A DNA stretch of 61,378 nucleotides, from IMG/VR virus record IMGVR_UViG_3300020177_000006, positions 1 to 61,378 of that record, one strand, 5' to 3'. This DNA is from a virus. The notes below the pieces were generated by a model, which was not told where the DNA came from, did no database searches, and saw nothing but the letters and a program-made list of their open reading frames with translations. Positions 23,523 through 32,852 of this stretch are shown piece after piece (the first letter of the stretch is position 1; the number at the start of each line of letters is the position of its first letter). A program made the translations under genes and the position numbers.

Positions 23523-23857
23523 TATGCTACTTTCTTTTCTTCTTTGTTAATAATATCAATATATTTTTGTATATCAATTGTTCTATACATAGATTGATTA
23601 TAGATTGAAGATATTTTCATCACAGGTTTTTGACTAGAAATATATTTCTTCGTTCTATTGAAAGGTCTGATAGTTTCTTTCACAACATATGAAGGCGTAA
23701 CACTATCATAATTAATGAAATAATAAGTTTTATTACTATCATTTTTCATTTTTGTTACTTTATTAACTAAATCATAATCATTTTTATCAATATACTTAAT
23801 TGATTTTAAAAGTGATAATGATATATTGTGTTTGTTTTTTTCTTTTTTGTTTAACAT
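23522..23857 (-). CDS. Small basic protein
   Basis: 111 residues if started at 23857, where AAAGGA stands 8 nt upstream; a start at 23884 is also possible and would be nearly leaderless. Lys/Tyr/Ile-rich with KTYYFINYDSVTPSYVVKET in the middle. No family recognised. First gene of the reverse unit. Confidence 0.5.
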   Translation of the reverse strand: MLNKKEKNKHNISLSLLKSIKYIDKNDYDLVNKVTKMKNDSNKTYYFINYDSVTPSYVVKETIRPFNRTKKYISSQKPVMKISSIYNQSMYRTIDIQKYIDIINKEEKKVA

Positions 23858-23893
23858 TGTGTTTTCCTTTGTTTTTGTTGTCATTACTCGTCC

Positions 23894-23922
23894 AATATAC
23901 CAGATAAATACATAAAAGTCAA
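23894..23922 (-). promoter_or_regulatory. sigma70-like promoter, reverse
   Basis: On the reverse strand TTGACT (23917-23922), 17-bp spacer, TATATT (23894-23899). Start of the reverse transcription unit that runs to tRNA-His. Confidence 0.7.
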
Positions 23923-23940
23923 GCAAAAAAAGCAAAAAAA

Positions 23941-24150
23941 ATGAAGAAAAATCACATTTTTTTGTTATTTGTTCTTATTTTGTTCTCTTCCTGTGTTAAA
24001 AATGTTGAAAAATGTCGTTTTTTGCCAGGAGTTGAGCTAGAATCACAAAAAAAAGACGAATCACAAGAAAAAAAAGAAAATACCGAAGAAAAAATTAGAG
24101 ATTTATTAAAAAACGGAAAACCGAAAGCAGAAATAAGCTGTAATTTTTAA
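23941..24150 (+). CDS. Small lipoprotein
   Basis: 69 residues with a lipoprotein signal peptide: MKKNHIFLLFVLILFSSC, lipobox FSSC, Cys at residue 18. The mature part is charged (Lys/Glu-rich). It could be an outer-membrane spanin component (Rz1-like) by size and lipidation, but no inner-membrane partner lies next to it. No ribosome-binding site is evident before the ATG. Confidence 0.6.
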   Translation: MKKNHIFLLFVLILFSSCVKNVEKCRFLPGVELESQKKDESQEKKENTEEKIRDLLKNGKPKAEISCNF

Positions 24151-24158
24151 GATAAATA
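24151..24158 (+). promoter_or_regulatory. Late-type promoter (GATAAATA)
   Basis: GATAAATA with 6 nt to the ATG at 24165 and no ribosome-binding site; a near-leaderless late transcript is expected. Confidence 0.5.
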
Positions 24159-24164
24159 TTAATA

Positions 24165-24356
24165 ATGACAAAAAAAATTCAGAAATGTCAAAATTGTGGG
24201 CACGATTGCCATTGTGGCGGCCATTGTATGAAAAATTATGATGGAAACGGTGAAATTTTGTGTTGTAGTTATTGCCGACACGAAAAAAATAATGATTTTG
24301 ATGAAAATGAAGTAACATACGATTCAATGGATTATGATTCGTTTAATGGAGTATAA
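24165..24356 (+). CDS. Cys-rich putative zinc-binding protein
   Basis: 63 residues with nine Cys, arranged CQNCGHDCHCGGHC and later CCSYCRH, consistent with two zinc knuckles. Acidic C terminus (DFDENEVTYDSMDYDSF). Small zinc proteins of this sort are common in T4-like marine phages; partner unknown. Confidence 0.6.
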   Translation: MTKKIQKCQNCGHDCHCGGHCMKNYDGNGEILCCSYCRHEKNNDFDENEVTYDSMDYDSFNGV

Positions 24357-24358
24357 AA

Positions 24359-24565
24359 ATGGCAAAAATGAGAGAGTTCTTATTTTGGAACGACAAAGGA
24401 CAAGAAGAAAAAAACGAAAATACAAGTTTTAAGAAGGCCGTAAAGTCTATACAAGAAAAATTTAAAAATCAACTTGTTGGATTTGAGTATATTAGTAAAA
24501 AAGGCAAAAAGGTTGTAAGTTCAATTCAATTACCTCTTGGAAGAAAAAAGAAATTAGGTAAATAA
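24359..24565 (+). CDS. Small basic protein
   Basis: 68 residues, Lys-rich, starting MAKMREFLFWNDKGQEEK. Two bases after the zinc-protein stop, and TAATG-coupled to the next gene. Function unknown. Confidence 0.45.
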   Translation: MAKMREFLFWNDKGQEEKNENTSFKKAVKSIQEKFKNQLVGFEYISKKGKKVVSSIQLPLGRKKKLGK

Positions 24566-24708
24566 TGGCGAAATTATCAAAAGGTTTTGTAAAACACGAA
24601 AGAATGCCTAAAAAGACTTCACAAGGCACAAGTAAAAAAGTTAAAAAAAGTTCAATGAACAAACATAAAAAACGTTCATTTAAAGTTTATAACAAACAAG
24701 GTAAATAA
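24565..24708 (+). CDS. Very basic microprotein, 47 residues
   Basis: 47 codons, with about one residue in three Lys or Arg (for example KKVKKSSMNKHKKRSF). TAATG overlaps on both sides. Lys-rich miniproteins in this place before the PAAR/gp25 block occur in cyanophages; DNA or membrane binding is a guess. Confidence 0.5.
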   Translation: MAKLSKGFVKHERMPKKTSQGTSKKVKKSSMNKHKKRSFKVYNKQGK

Positions 24709-24911
24709 TGTTAACAGGTGAGTTTGTCATAAGAAGAAATGGCAAATTAGAGAAATATAATAAGTTTAATGATATACCAAGTAGTTTTGAACACGTAATA
24801 TCATTTAAACCTGATTATCCACCTGAACCACATACCGAAGAACAACATAATCAAATGTCAAAGTTTGATGATTATTTAAAGGAGTTAATGACACGTGCCA
24901 GCGGTAACTAG
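24708..24911 (+). CDS. Small conserved phage protein
   Basis: 67 residues, starting MLTGEFVIRRNGKLEKYNKF, with PDYPPEPHTEEQHNQMS. Overlaps the PAAR gene by 17 nt. Function unknown, but coupling suggests a part in baseplate assembly. Confidence 0.5.
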   Translation: MLTGEFVIRRNGKLEKYNKFNDIPSSFEHVISFKPDYPPEPHTEEQHNQMSKFDDYLKELMTRASGN

Positions 24912-25182
24912 AATAGGTGATGCAGATGTGGCTCATTGTTCAGGAATGACAAGAGCTGAAGGATCTCCAAACGTAAGAGTAAATAGTATTCCTGTTTCAC
25001 GTCAAGGTGATAATAACACATCACATTTATTACCAGCAGCTGTGTGCCCACCTCATACAGCACCTATTGCTGTAGGTTCAACTACTGTTTTTATCAACGG
25101 TAAAGGTTGTGGAAGAGTTGGTGACGCTATATCTGGTTGTACTAGTGTGGCTGAAGGTTCTTCAAATGTTTTCGCTGGATAG
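24895..25182 (+). CDS. PAAR-repeat spike tip protein (gp5.4-like)
   Basis: 95 residues from a GTG start with AAAGGAG 11 nt upstream. PAAR pattern: MPAVTRIGDADVAHC, VRVNSIPVSRQGD, HTAPIAVGSTTVFINGKGCGRVGDAISGC. It forms the sharp metal-bound cone on the gp5 needle and should be made with the tail spike. Followed by a late promoter and gp25. Confidence 0.85.
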   Translation: MPAVTRIGDADVAHCSGMTRAEGSPNVRVNSIPVSRQGDNNTSHLLPAAVCPPHTAPIAVGSTTVFINGKGCGRVGDAISGCTSVAEGSSNVFAG

Positions 25183-25184
25183 TG

Positions 25185-25192
25185 TATAAATA
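25185..25192 (+). promoter_or_regulatory. T4-type late promoter before gp25
   Basis: TATAAATA, 8 nt before the gp25 ATG, without a clear ribosome-binding site. Confidence 0.75.
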
Positions 25193-25200
25193 TTACTACT

Positions 25201-25626
25201 ATGGCAAGTTATGACGCTTCAAGCACAAATAAGAGTAAAAGAAGTAACAAAATCTATTCAGATTTGGATTTAAACTTTACAAGAAATCCTGTTACAAATG
25301 ATATACCTAAAGTTGAAGATGTTGACGCTGTAAAAAGAAGTGTTAAAAATTTGATACAAACTAATTTTTATGAGAGGCCTTTTCATCCAGAATTGGGTAG
25401 TGGAGTTAGAGGTCTACTTTTTGAAAATTTTACACCTATAACAGGTATATTTTTAAAAAGAAAAATTGAAGAAATTATTAAAAACTATGAACCTAGAGCT
25501 TCATTACAAAATGTAACTGTGGATGATGAACCTGATAAAAATAGATTAAAAGTTTCTATTTACTTTTATGTAGTGGCTACAAACGAACCAGTTGTTGTAA
25601 CAACATTTTTAGAAAGATTAAGATAA
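25201..25626 (+). CDS. gp25: gp25-like baseplate wedge protein
   Basis: 141 residues. gp25/GPW fold: YSDLDLNFTRNPVTND, IQTNFYERPFHPELGSG, LLFENFTP, then IEEIIKNYEPRA. It starts sheath assembly and is the most conserved baseplate protein of contractile tails. One base separates it from gp6. Confidence 0.9.
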   Translation: MASYDASSTNKSKRSNKIYSDLDLNFTRNPVTNDIPKVEDVDAVKRSVKNLIQTNFYERPFHPELGSGVRGLLFENFTPITGIFLKRKIEEIIKNYEPRASLQNVTVDDEPDKNRLKVSIYFYVVATNEPVVVTTFLERLR

Positions 25627-25627
25627 A

Positions 25628-27484
25628 ATGGCAAGTAATAAATTAACAGTTTCAGATTTAGATTTTGATTTAGTAAAACAAAATTTAAAAACATTTTTAC
25701 AATCACAATCAGAATTTCAGGACTATGATTTTGAAGGATCAGGTTTTTCCATACTTTTAGATTTATTAGCTTACAATACACATTATCTAGGTTTTAATGC
25801 TAATATGTTAGCAAATGAAATGTACTTAGATAGTGCCGACATTCGAAAAAATATTGTGTCATTAGCAAAGATGTTAGGTTACACTCCTACTTCAGCAAAA
25901 GCTCCTTCAGCTTCATTAAATATTTTAGTCAATAATGCTTCAGGCGATTCCATTACAATGGCCAAAGGAACAGTTTTTACAACAAGTGTAAACGATACTT
26001 CTTATCAATTTGTTACTAATGCTTCTCACACACTAACGCCCACAAATGGTGTTTATCAGTTTTCTAATATTCCTGTTTTTGAAGGTACTTTAGTAACTTA
26101 CAGATACACAGTTAATACATCCGATCCTGACCAGAGTTTTATAATACCTAGTAATAGAGCAGACACAACAACTTTAAAAGTACAAATTCAAAACTCATCA
26201 TCTGATTCAACAACAGCGACATATACTTTAGCTACAGGTTTTACAAGTTTAGATTCAACAAGTAGAGTTTATTTTTTACAAGAAGTTGAAGATGGTAAGT
26301 TTGAAGTTTATTTTGGAGATGGTGTTATAGGCCGAGCATTAAGTGATGGTAATATTGTAATATTAGAATATATTGTTACAAATAAAACTGAAGCTAATGG
26401 TGCTTCAACTTTTGCTTTGTCAGGTGCTATTGAAACTTTTTCAGACGTTACAATTACTACAGTTTCAAGTGCTCAAGGTGGTGCTGAACCACAAAGTAAA
26501 GAGTCAATTCGATTTAATGCTCCTTTACAATATGCTAGACAAGATAGAGCAGTTACAACAGGTGATTATGAAACACTTGTACAAGAATTGTATCCTAATG
26601 CTCAATCAGTTTCAGCTTGGGGTGGCGAAGATGATGAAACGCCAATTTATGGTGTTGTAAAAATTGCTATTAAGGCCGCTTCAGGTTCTACTTTAACAGA
26701 CGCAACTAAACAATCTATTGTAACACAATTAAAAAAATTCAATGTGGCTTCTGTAAGACCAGAAATTGTTGATCCAGAAATTACAAAAATACTTTTAACA
26801 TCAAACATAAAGTATGATGAAAAGGCAACTACCAAAACAGCTGACACTTTAGAGTCTGAAGTTTTAACTGCTATTTCAAATTACAATAAAGACACATTAC
26901 AAAAATTTGATGGTGTGTTTAGACATTCAAAAATTACAGGTTTAATAGATGATGCTGATACAAGTATTTTATCAAATGTCACAAGTTTAAAAATTAGAAA
27001 AACTCTTACACCGACTATTGGATCATCCACAAGATATGACATTTATTTCAGAAACGGTATTTTTAATCCACATACAGGTCACAAATCTGGTACAGGTGGT
27101 GTAATCACTACATCAGGATTTAAAGTGACAGGTGATACAACAAATGTTTATTACCTTGATGATGATGGACAAGGTAATGTAAGAAGATATTATCTTGTTT
27201 CTGGAATTAGAACATATGTAAATAATACACAAGGTACTGTTGACTATACAACAGGTCAAATTACAATTAACTCTTTAGATATTGCTTCAATAGAAAATAT
27301 TAGAGGTTCTGCTTCGTCTGTAATAGAGGTTACAGTTGAGCCTGCTTCTTATGATATTGTTCCTGTAAGAGATCAGATTTTAGAAATAGATACAGCAAAT
27401 TCAACAATCACAGTAGAGGCAGATACCTTTGTTGGAGGTTCCGCTGACGCTGGTGTAGGTTACACAGTAACATCTAATTACTAA
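25628..27484 (+). CDS. gp6: gp6-like baseplate wedge protein (baseplate J)
   Basis: 618 residues. SEFQDYDFEGSGFSILLDLL, then LGFNANMLANEMYLDSADIR near the N terminus and RQDRAVTTGDYETLVQELYP in the middle are the hallmarks of T4 gp6/baseplate J. gp6 forms the inner ring joining the six wedges. TAATG overlap to the next structural gene. Confidence 0.9.
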   Translation: MASNKLTVSDLDFDLVKQNLKTFLQSQSEFQDYDFEGSGFSILLDLLAYNTHYLGFNANMLANEMYLDSADIRKNIVSLAKMLGYTPTSAKAPSASLNILVNNASGDSITMAKGTVFTTSVNDTSYQFVTNASHTLTPTNGVYQFSNIPVFEGTLVTYRYTVNTSDPDQSFIIPSNRADTTTLKVQIQNSSSDSTTATYTLATGFTSLDSTSRVYFLQEVEDGKFEVYFGDGVIGRALSDGNIVILEYIVTNKTEANGASTFALSGAIETFSDVTITTVSSAQGGAEPQSKESIRFNAPLQYARQDRAVTTGDYETLVQELYPNAQSVSAWGGEDDETPIYGVVKIAIKAASGSTLTDATKQSIVTQLKKFNVASVRPEIVDPEITKILLTSNIKYDEKATTKTADTLESEVLTAISNYNKDTLQKFDGVFRHSKITGLIDDADTSILSNVTSLKIRKTLTPTIGSSTRYDIYFRNGIFNPHTGHKSGTGGVITTSGFKVTGDTTNVYYLDDDGQGNVRRYYLVSGIRTYVNNTQGTVDYTTGQITINSLDIASIENIRGSASSVIEVTVEPASYDIVPVRDQILEIDTANSTITVEADTFVGGSADAGVGYTVTSNY

Positions 27485-30093
27485 TGGCAACTTTTAAAGA
27501 CAAAATATCAAAACTGATTAATAGTCAGGCTCCAGAGTTCGTTGTTGAACAACACCCTAAATTTTTAGAGTTTGTAAAAACATATTACACTTTTATGGAA
27601 TCTGCCGAGTTAGATGTAACTTCGGTACAAACTACAGACGGTATTCAATTAGAAACAGAAACAGCACAAACAAATGCTTTGTTATTAGATGGTTCTCGTA
27701 TTGATTCTGATAGAACACAATTAGACGCTGGTGATAAAATCATTTTAGAAAGTTCAGCCTTTGGTAAATTTACAAGAGGTGAAACTATCACAGGTCAAAC
27801 TTCAGGCGCTACGACTACAGTTCTTGCTGAAGATTTAAATAATGGCCGCTTGTTTATTTCAGCACAAGATAAATTTATTATAGGCGAAACAGTATTAGGT
27901 GCTTCTTCAAACGCAAGCGCTGTTATTAATAACTACAGTCCAAATCCTGTAACTAATATACAAGAATTATTAAACTTTAGAGATCCCGATAAAGTTATTT
28001 CAAACTTTTTAACAAAATTTAGAAATGAATTTTTAAATACATTACCAGAAAATTTAAATGCTGGTGTTAATAAAAGAAACCTTATTAAAAATGTAAAATC
28101 ACTTTATAAAGCAAAAGGTACTAATAGAGGCCACGAATTATTTTTTAGATTACTATTTAACGAAGATTCTGAAATATTTTATCCTAGAGAACAAATGTTA
28201 CGTGTTTCTGACGGACAATGGGACACACAAAAAGTTTTAAGAGCTATATCAACGACTGGTAATACAATTAATTTAGTAGGTCGTACTATTACAGGCCAAA
28301 CTTCAGGTGCAACTGCTATTGTTGAATCAGTAAAAAAACTTATTTTAGGTAATCAAATAATTTCTGAATTTGTTATTAATGATGGTTCTTATGATGGAAC
28401 ATTTTCTATAGGTGAAGAAATTAGAGGAACATTTTCAGACACAGACGATTATTTTATTAAAGCAAATATTACAGGTATACCCGGAACAAAAACAACAATT
28501 AATGATGGTAATCTTTACTCATATACAGATTTAATTTCTGTAAATGGAGGAGGGACTGGTGCTAGATTTTCTATAAATGATATTGGTTCTGGAGGTATTA
28601 CTGAAATAATTGTTGATGACAGTGGTTTAGATTATTCTATGGGTGATAATTTAGTTTTTAATAATATAGGAACTCAAGGAGTTAATGCATCTGGATTTGT
28701 TTCAGTTGTCAATGGTGGATTTACGCAAGAAACTTCAACATCAACAACAGAAGATCATATTGTATTAGAAGATGAAACTACAAGTGATGATACATATTCA
28801 GGAAATAAAATAGTACAAGAAGAAGGAACTGGTGTAGGAGATATTACAGATGTTTATATAACAAATTCTGGTTCTGGATATATTTCTTTACCTCTAGTAT
28901 CGATTACATCTTCATCTGGTGTAGGTGCAAAATTATTAACTTATGGATCTGAAATAGGAAGAATTATAGGAATAAAAACAAATGAATTAGGAGAAGGTTA
29001 TGAAAATTCTCCATCACCTCCTACTTTAAGTTTTTATCAAAATTTAATTTTAACTACAGTAACAGGAAATTTTAACATAAATGACACAGTTACAGGTAGT
29101 TCTTCAGGTACTACGGGAACAATAGTTAACTATGATAGTGATAGAAATTTATTAAAACTTAAAAATGTAACAGGTAATTTTTCGATTGAAGAAACTATAA
29201 CATCTTCAAGTGGCGGTAGTTCAGTTTTAAACAAATTAGATGTTGCAAATATTAGCGTAAACATTGTTTCTGTAGGTGATACAGACGGTAAGTTTTTAAA
29301 CGAAGATGGATTTGTTTCTGAACAAACAATGAAGATACAAGATAGTTTATACTATCAGGACTTTTCTTATGTATTAAAAGTTGGTCAATCAATTAATAGT
29401 TGGCGTAATTCTTTTAAAAAGACAATGCACACCGCTGGTTTTTATTTTACAGGACAAGTTGATTTAACAAGTAGATTAAATTTACAAATTAAGAGAATTA
29501 CTGGAATTAATTCTGGAATTACAGAAATTCTAAGAAATATTTTAACAAAATTATATTCTACAATTGTAGGAAGAAGATTAGGAACTGAAACTGATGGAAC
29601 AACTTTAAGAACAAATCCTGAATTAGCTGTATCAGCAGATTTTGATACTAGTACTATTACTCCATTTGATAAAACAACAAGAGATGTTACCTTAAAAACA
29701 CAACCTATAAATATAGATTATGTAAGTAGAGTGAGAAGAAATTTATCTAATTCATTGGGTGACTTAGTAAATGTAAGACAAGGATTTGCATACGCTGGAC
29801 CAAGATTTGGTGTTTTAAATAAATTTGCTAATACTGCATTTGGAGTTACTGCAAACAATTCTTTTAGTAGTAGTGGTATTACTTTTCAAATATTAAATGA
29901 TATTAAAGTTCAAGGAACTAGAACATCTTTAGACGGTTCAAACGCAATCTTTTTAATGACTTCCAATGAAGATGGAAGAAAACTTAAAACAAATTTTACT
30001 ATACCTGCTCAGGTTGGTGTTATTTCACAATCAACAATGGATCAAACTTCCATAACATTTGATAACACTAATAATACAATGGATGCTGGATAG
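27484..30093 (+). CDS. Baseplate wedge/virion structural protein
   Basis: 869 residues. N terminus SQAPEFVVEQHPKFLEFVKTYYTFME and a following LLNFRDPDKVISNFLTKFRNEFLN part define a structural family of marine T4-like phages lying between gp6 and gp8, the gp7 place. The middle contains repeated ITGQTSGAT-type units (about residues 101, 268 and 537). Probably a large wedge protein; homology to T4 gp7 is not visible in sequence. Confidence 0.7.
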   Translation: MATFKDKISKLINSQAPEFVVEQHPKFLEFVKTYYTFMESAELDVTSVQTTDGIQLETETAQTNALLLDGSRIDSDRTQLDAGDKIILESSAFGKFTRGETITGQTSGATTTVLAEDLNNGRLFISAQDKFIIGETVLGASSNASAVINNYSPNPVTNIQELLNFRDPDKVISNFLTKFRNEFLNTLPENLNAGVNKRNLIKNVKSLYKAKGTNRGHELFFRLLFNEDSEIFYPREQMLRVSDGQWDTQKVLRAISTTGNTINLVGRTITGQTSGATAIVESVKKLILGNQIISEFVINDGSYDGTFSIGEEIRGTFSDTDDYFIKANITGIPGTKTTINDGNLYSYTDLISVNGGGTGARFSINDIGSGGITEIIVDDSGLDYSMGDNLVFNNIGTQGVNASGFVSVVNGGFTQETSTSTTEDHIVLEDETTSDDTYSGNKIVQEEGTGVGDITDVYITNSGSGYISLPLVSITSSSGVGAKLLTYGSEIGRIIGIKTNELGEGYENSPSPPTLSFYQNLILTTVTGNFNINDTVTGSSSGTTGTIVNYDSDRNLLKLKNVTGNFSIEETITSSSGGSSVLNKLDVANISVNIVSVGDTDGKFLNEDGFVSEQTMKIQDSLYYQDFSYVLKVGQSINSWRNSFKKTMHTAGFYFTGQVDLTSRLNLQIKRITGINSGITEILRNILTKLYSTIVGRRLGTETDGTTLRTNPELAVSADFDTSTITPFDKTTRDVTLKTQPINIDYVSRVRRNLSNSLGDLVNVRQGFAYAGPRFGVLNKFANTAFGVTANNSFSSSGITFQILNDIKVQGTRTSLDGSNAIFLMTSNEDGRKLKTNFTIPAQVGVISQSTMDQTSITFDNTNNTMDAG

Positions 30094-30095
30094 TA

Positions 30096-30103
30096 TATAA
30101 ATA
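30096..30103 (+). promoter_or_regulatory. T4-type late promoter
   Basis: TATAAATA, 13 nt before the fibre gene at 30117; AGAGAGAG serves as ribosome-binding region. Confidence 0.75.
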
Positions 30104-30116
30104 GTAAGAGAGAGTT

Positions 30117-31292
30117 ATGACAAAACAAACAATAAATATCGGAACTATACAAAATGATGGTACAGGTTCAACATTACGTGATGCTGGTGATCTAATTAAT
30201 GATAATTTCAATGAAATTTATACAGCAATAGGTGATGGTACAACATTAAATTCAGATGTACTAACAGCATCATCTACACATACTTTAACAAACAAGTCAG
30301 GAAATATATCACAATGGACAAATGATACTGGCTATATAACTTCAGTTTCAGAAACAAATGATTTAACATCATCTGTTACTTGGGCAGATGTGCCTGATGT
30401 TAACATAACTCAAAGTTCAGTAACACAACACGAAGCTGCTTTATCTATAACTTCATCACAAATAAGTGATTTAGCAAGTTCTACAATATCATTTACAAAT
30501 AAAACATTTGACGCAAATGGCACTGGTAACTCAATTTCAAATATAGAAGTTGCTGACTTAGCGTCTGGTGTTTTAGATACTGATTTAACTACAGTTTCAT
30601 CATTACATAATACTCTTGCTTCAGCAAAAGCAATTAAAACTTATGTTGATACAATTGCTTCTGCTGGTATTCATTACCATGATCCTGTAAGAGTAGAAGC
30701 TATAACAAATCTAAACGCAACTTATAATAACGGTACTTCAGGTGTAGGTGCAACGTTAACAAACAATGGAACTTTAACAGCTATAATTATAGACGGTATT
30801 ACTCTAAGTACAAACGATAGAGTTTTAGTTTACAATCAAACTAACGCTGTTCATAATGGTATTTACACAGTAACAACTGTTGGTGATGGAGCAACTGCTT
30901 GGGTACTTACAAGAGCAACTGATGCTGATAGTTATGGTGTTTCTGATCCTGATGCTTTAGGAGAAGGTGATGCTTTCTTTGTGAGTGAAGGTAACACTGG
31001 TGCTGGTGAATTGTATGTAATGAATACTGAAGGTACGATTACTTTTGGTACTACAAATATCAATTTCTCCCAAATTTCAACATTACCAGCTTTTACAGGT
31101 GGTGATGGTATAGATATTACAGGAACAATTTTTTCTGTAGATTATGATGATAATACAATCAATGTCAATTCAGGAGTATTGCAAGTTAAAAATGGTGGAA
31201 TTACCTCAACTCAACTGAATGGTGCTGTAAATTTACAAATTTTAGACTCATCCGGAAGTGTCTTAAAATCATTATATGGAACAGGAACTTAA
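30117..31292 (+). CDS. Tail fibre-like protein 1
   Basis: 391 residues. N terminus INIGTIQNDGTGSTLRDAGD LINDNFNEIY, typical of marine phage fibres; Thr/Ser/Asn-rich beta body; a DRVLVYNQTNAVHNGIYTV domain in the last third. It ends LQILDSSGSVLKSLYG, closely matching the end of the fibre at 40261. Likely trimeric and involved in host contact or joined to the baseplate. Confidence 0.65.
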   Translation: MTKQTINIGTIQNDGTGSTLRDAGDLINDNFNEIYTAIGDGTTLNSDVLTASSTHTLTNKSGNISQWTNDTGYITSVSETNDLTSSVTWADVPDVNITQSSVTQHEAALSITSSQISDLASSTISFTNKTFDANGTGNSISNIEVADLASGVLDTDLTTVSSLHNTLASAKAIKTYVDTIASAGIHYHDPVRVEAITNLNATYNNGTSGVGATLTNNGTLTAIIIDGITLSTNDRVLVYNQTNAVHNGIYTVTTVGDGATAWVLTRATDADSYGVSDPDALGEGDAFFVSEGNTGAGELYVMNTEGTITFGTTNINFSQISTLPAFTGGDGIDITGTIFSVDYDDNTINVNSGVLQVKNGGITSTQLNGAVNLQILDSSGSVLKSLYGTGT

Positions 31293-31314
31293 TTTAAAAC
31301 ATTAAAAGAAAGTG

Positions 31315-31322
31315 TATAAATA
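31315..31322 (+). promoter_or_regulatory. T4-type late promoter before gp8
   Basis: TATAAATA, 19 nt before the gp8 ATG with AGAGAAAA between. Confidence 0.75.
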
Positions 31323-31341
31323 TACAATATAGAGAAAAATT

Positions 31342-32835
31342 ATGCCAGCAATTATAACAAATAAGTTTAGATTAAATAATGCGGAACAATTTCATGAGTC
31401 TTTCTCAGAACCCGCAAATAACATATACTATCTAGGTATTGGAAGACCTCAGGCTTGGGGTACCTTAACTAGAGCTGATGGACGTACTGATTATGAGGGT
31501 ACAGATTCAAATCCTACAACTCCTGGTGATACAGTAGTTAATGAATTTTATACATTTGATGAATTAACTGCGGCTAAAAGAATTACAGGATCAGATATTT
31601 CTTTTGTAATTCCAAGAAGAAACTGGACATCTGGTACAGTTTACGATATTTACAGACATGATTATGGAGAATATACAACTGGTTCTACTTCAACTAGAAT
31701 AACATCTACTAGTGGTGCAATTACTTTATTCGATTCTACTTTTTATGTTTTGTCGTCAGATAGAAACGTTTATAAGTGTTTAGATAATAATAATGGTGCA
31801 ACAGTCAATGATGAACCTACTGGAGTATCGACAACTCCTATTACAACTACAGACGGTTACATATGGAAATATATGTATACCTTATCTGCTGCTCAACAAT
31901 CTAATTTTCTATCAACAGATTTTATGGCAATTCCTACAAATGCAAATGCAGGAACAGATCATTTAAACGTAATATCTAATGCTATTAATGGTGCAATAGA
32001 TATTATTAAAATCAAATCTGCTGGTTCGGGTGGTACAAACGGAACATTTTCAAATATTCCAATAAGAGGTGATGGATCAGGCGGACTATGCGAAGTTGTA
32101 GTTTCGGGTGGTTTAGTATCTTCAGTAACCGTAACAACTGCTGGTGTAAATTATACATTTGCAACAGTAAGTAATGCTCAAATTGTTGCCGCTGGTGCTA
32201 CAGGTTTATCTGGCGCTGAATTAGATGTAATCATTCCTCCAAAAGGTGGACATGGTGCAAATGCTTTAGAAGAATTGGGTGGTTTCTTTGTGATGTTAAA
32301 TACTTCATTAGAAGGTAGTGAATCTGCAAATACAGGAGACTTTTCTGCTGTAAACGATTTTAGAAAAATTGTTTTGTTAAGAGATCCTACAAAAAATTCT
32401 TCTGCTGTAACATCAACAACAGCCAGATTAACAAAGGCAATTAAAATTGCTGCTTCACCAACACCAGGTACATTTACAGTTGATGAAGAAATTAATCAAG
32501 CAACAACAGGTGCTGTTGGTAAAGTTGTAGAATGGGATTCAACAAATAATATTTTATATTACATTCAGACAAGACATAGTGATGCTGGTATTGACAGTAA
32601 CGGTAATTTAATTGATTTTTCTGGTGCAAACGTAATTACAGGACAAAGTTCAAGTGCAACAGGCACACCCGACACATCTGCTTCATCACCAGTTAATAAT
32701 GTTATTTTTGCTTCAGGATATTCTGTACCTGAAATCGACCACGATACAGGAGATGTTTTATATGTTGAAAATAGAACACCAATATCAAGAGCTGTAGATC
32801 AAACAGAAAATATTAAACTGATTATAGAATTTTAA
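31342..32835 (+). CDS. gp8: gp8-like baseplate wedge protein
   Basis: 497 residues. MPAIITNKFRLNNAEQFHES, then NNIYYLGIGRPQ, VIPRRNWTSGTVYDIYRHDY, YVLSSDRNVYKCLDN and DGYIWKYMYTLS fit gp8 of T4-like marine phages. gp8 dimers sit on the outer wedge. The C-terminal half adds Gly/Thr-rich repeats not found in T4 gp8. Confidence 0.8.
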   Translation: MPAIITNKFRLNNAEQFHESFSEPANNIYYLGIGRPQAWGTLTRADGRTDYEGTDSNPTTPGDTVVNEFYTFDELTAAKRITGSDISFVIPRRNWTSGTVYDIYRHDYGEYTTGSTSTRITSTSGAITLFDSTFYVLSSDRNVYKCLDNNNGATVNDEPTGVSTTPITTTDGYIWKYMYTLSAAQQSNFLSTDFMAIPTNANAGTDHLNVISNAINGAIDIIKIKSAGSGGTNGTFSNIPIRGDGSGGLCEVVVSGGLVSSVTVTTAGVNYTFATVSNAQIVAAGATGLSGAELDVIIPPKGGHGANALEELGGFFVMLNTSLEGSESANTGDFSAVNDFRKIVLLRDPTKNSSAVTSTTARLTKAIKIAASPTPGTFTVDEEINQATTGAVGKVVEWDSTNNILYYIQTRHSDAGIDSNGNLIDFSGANVITGQSSSATGTPDTSASSPVNNVIFASGYSVPEIDHDTGDVLYVENRTPISRAVDQTENIKLIIEF

Positions 32836-32852
32836 CATACATAGGGATAGAA

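Noticed and set aside
25566-25781. Leu/Asn-rich reverse frame across the gp25-gp6 junction
   Set aside because: Low-complexity translation of AT-rich antisense sequence; both forward genes are certain.
27780-29120. Direct DNA repeats or a CRISPR-like array in the 869-residue protein gene
   Set aside because: The similarity is at protein level (ITGQTSGAT units), irregularly spaced and diverged at DNA level; no repeat-spacer structure.
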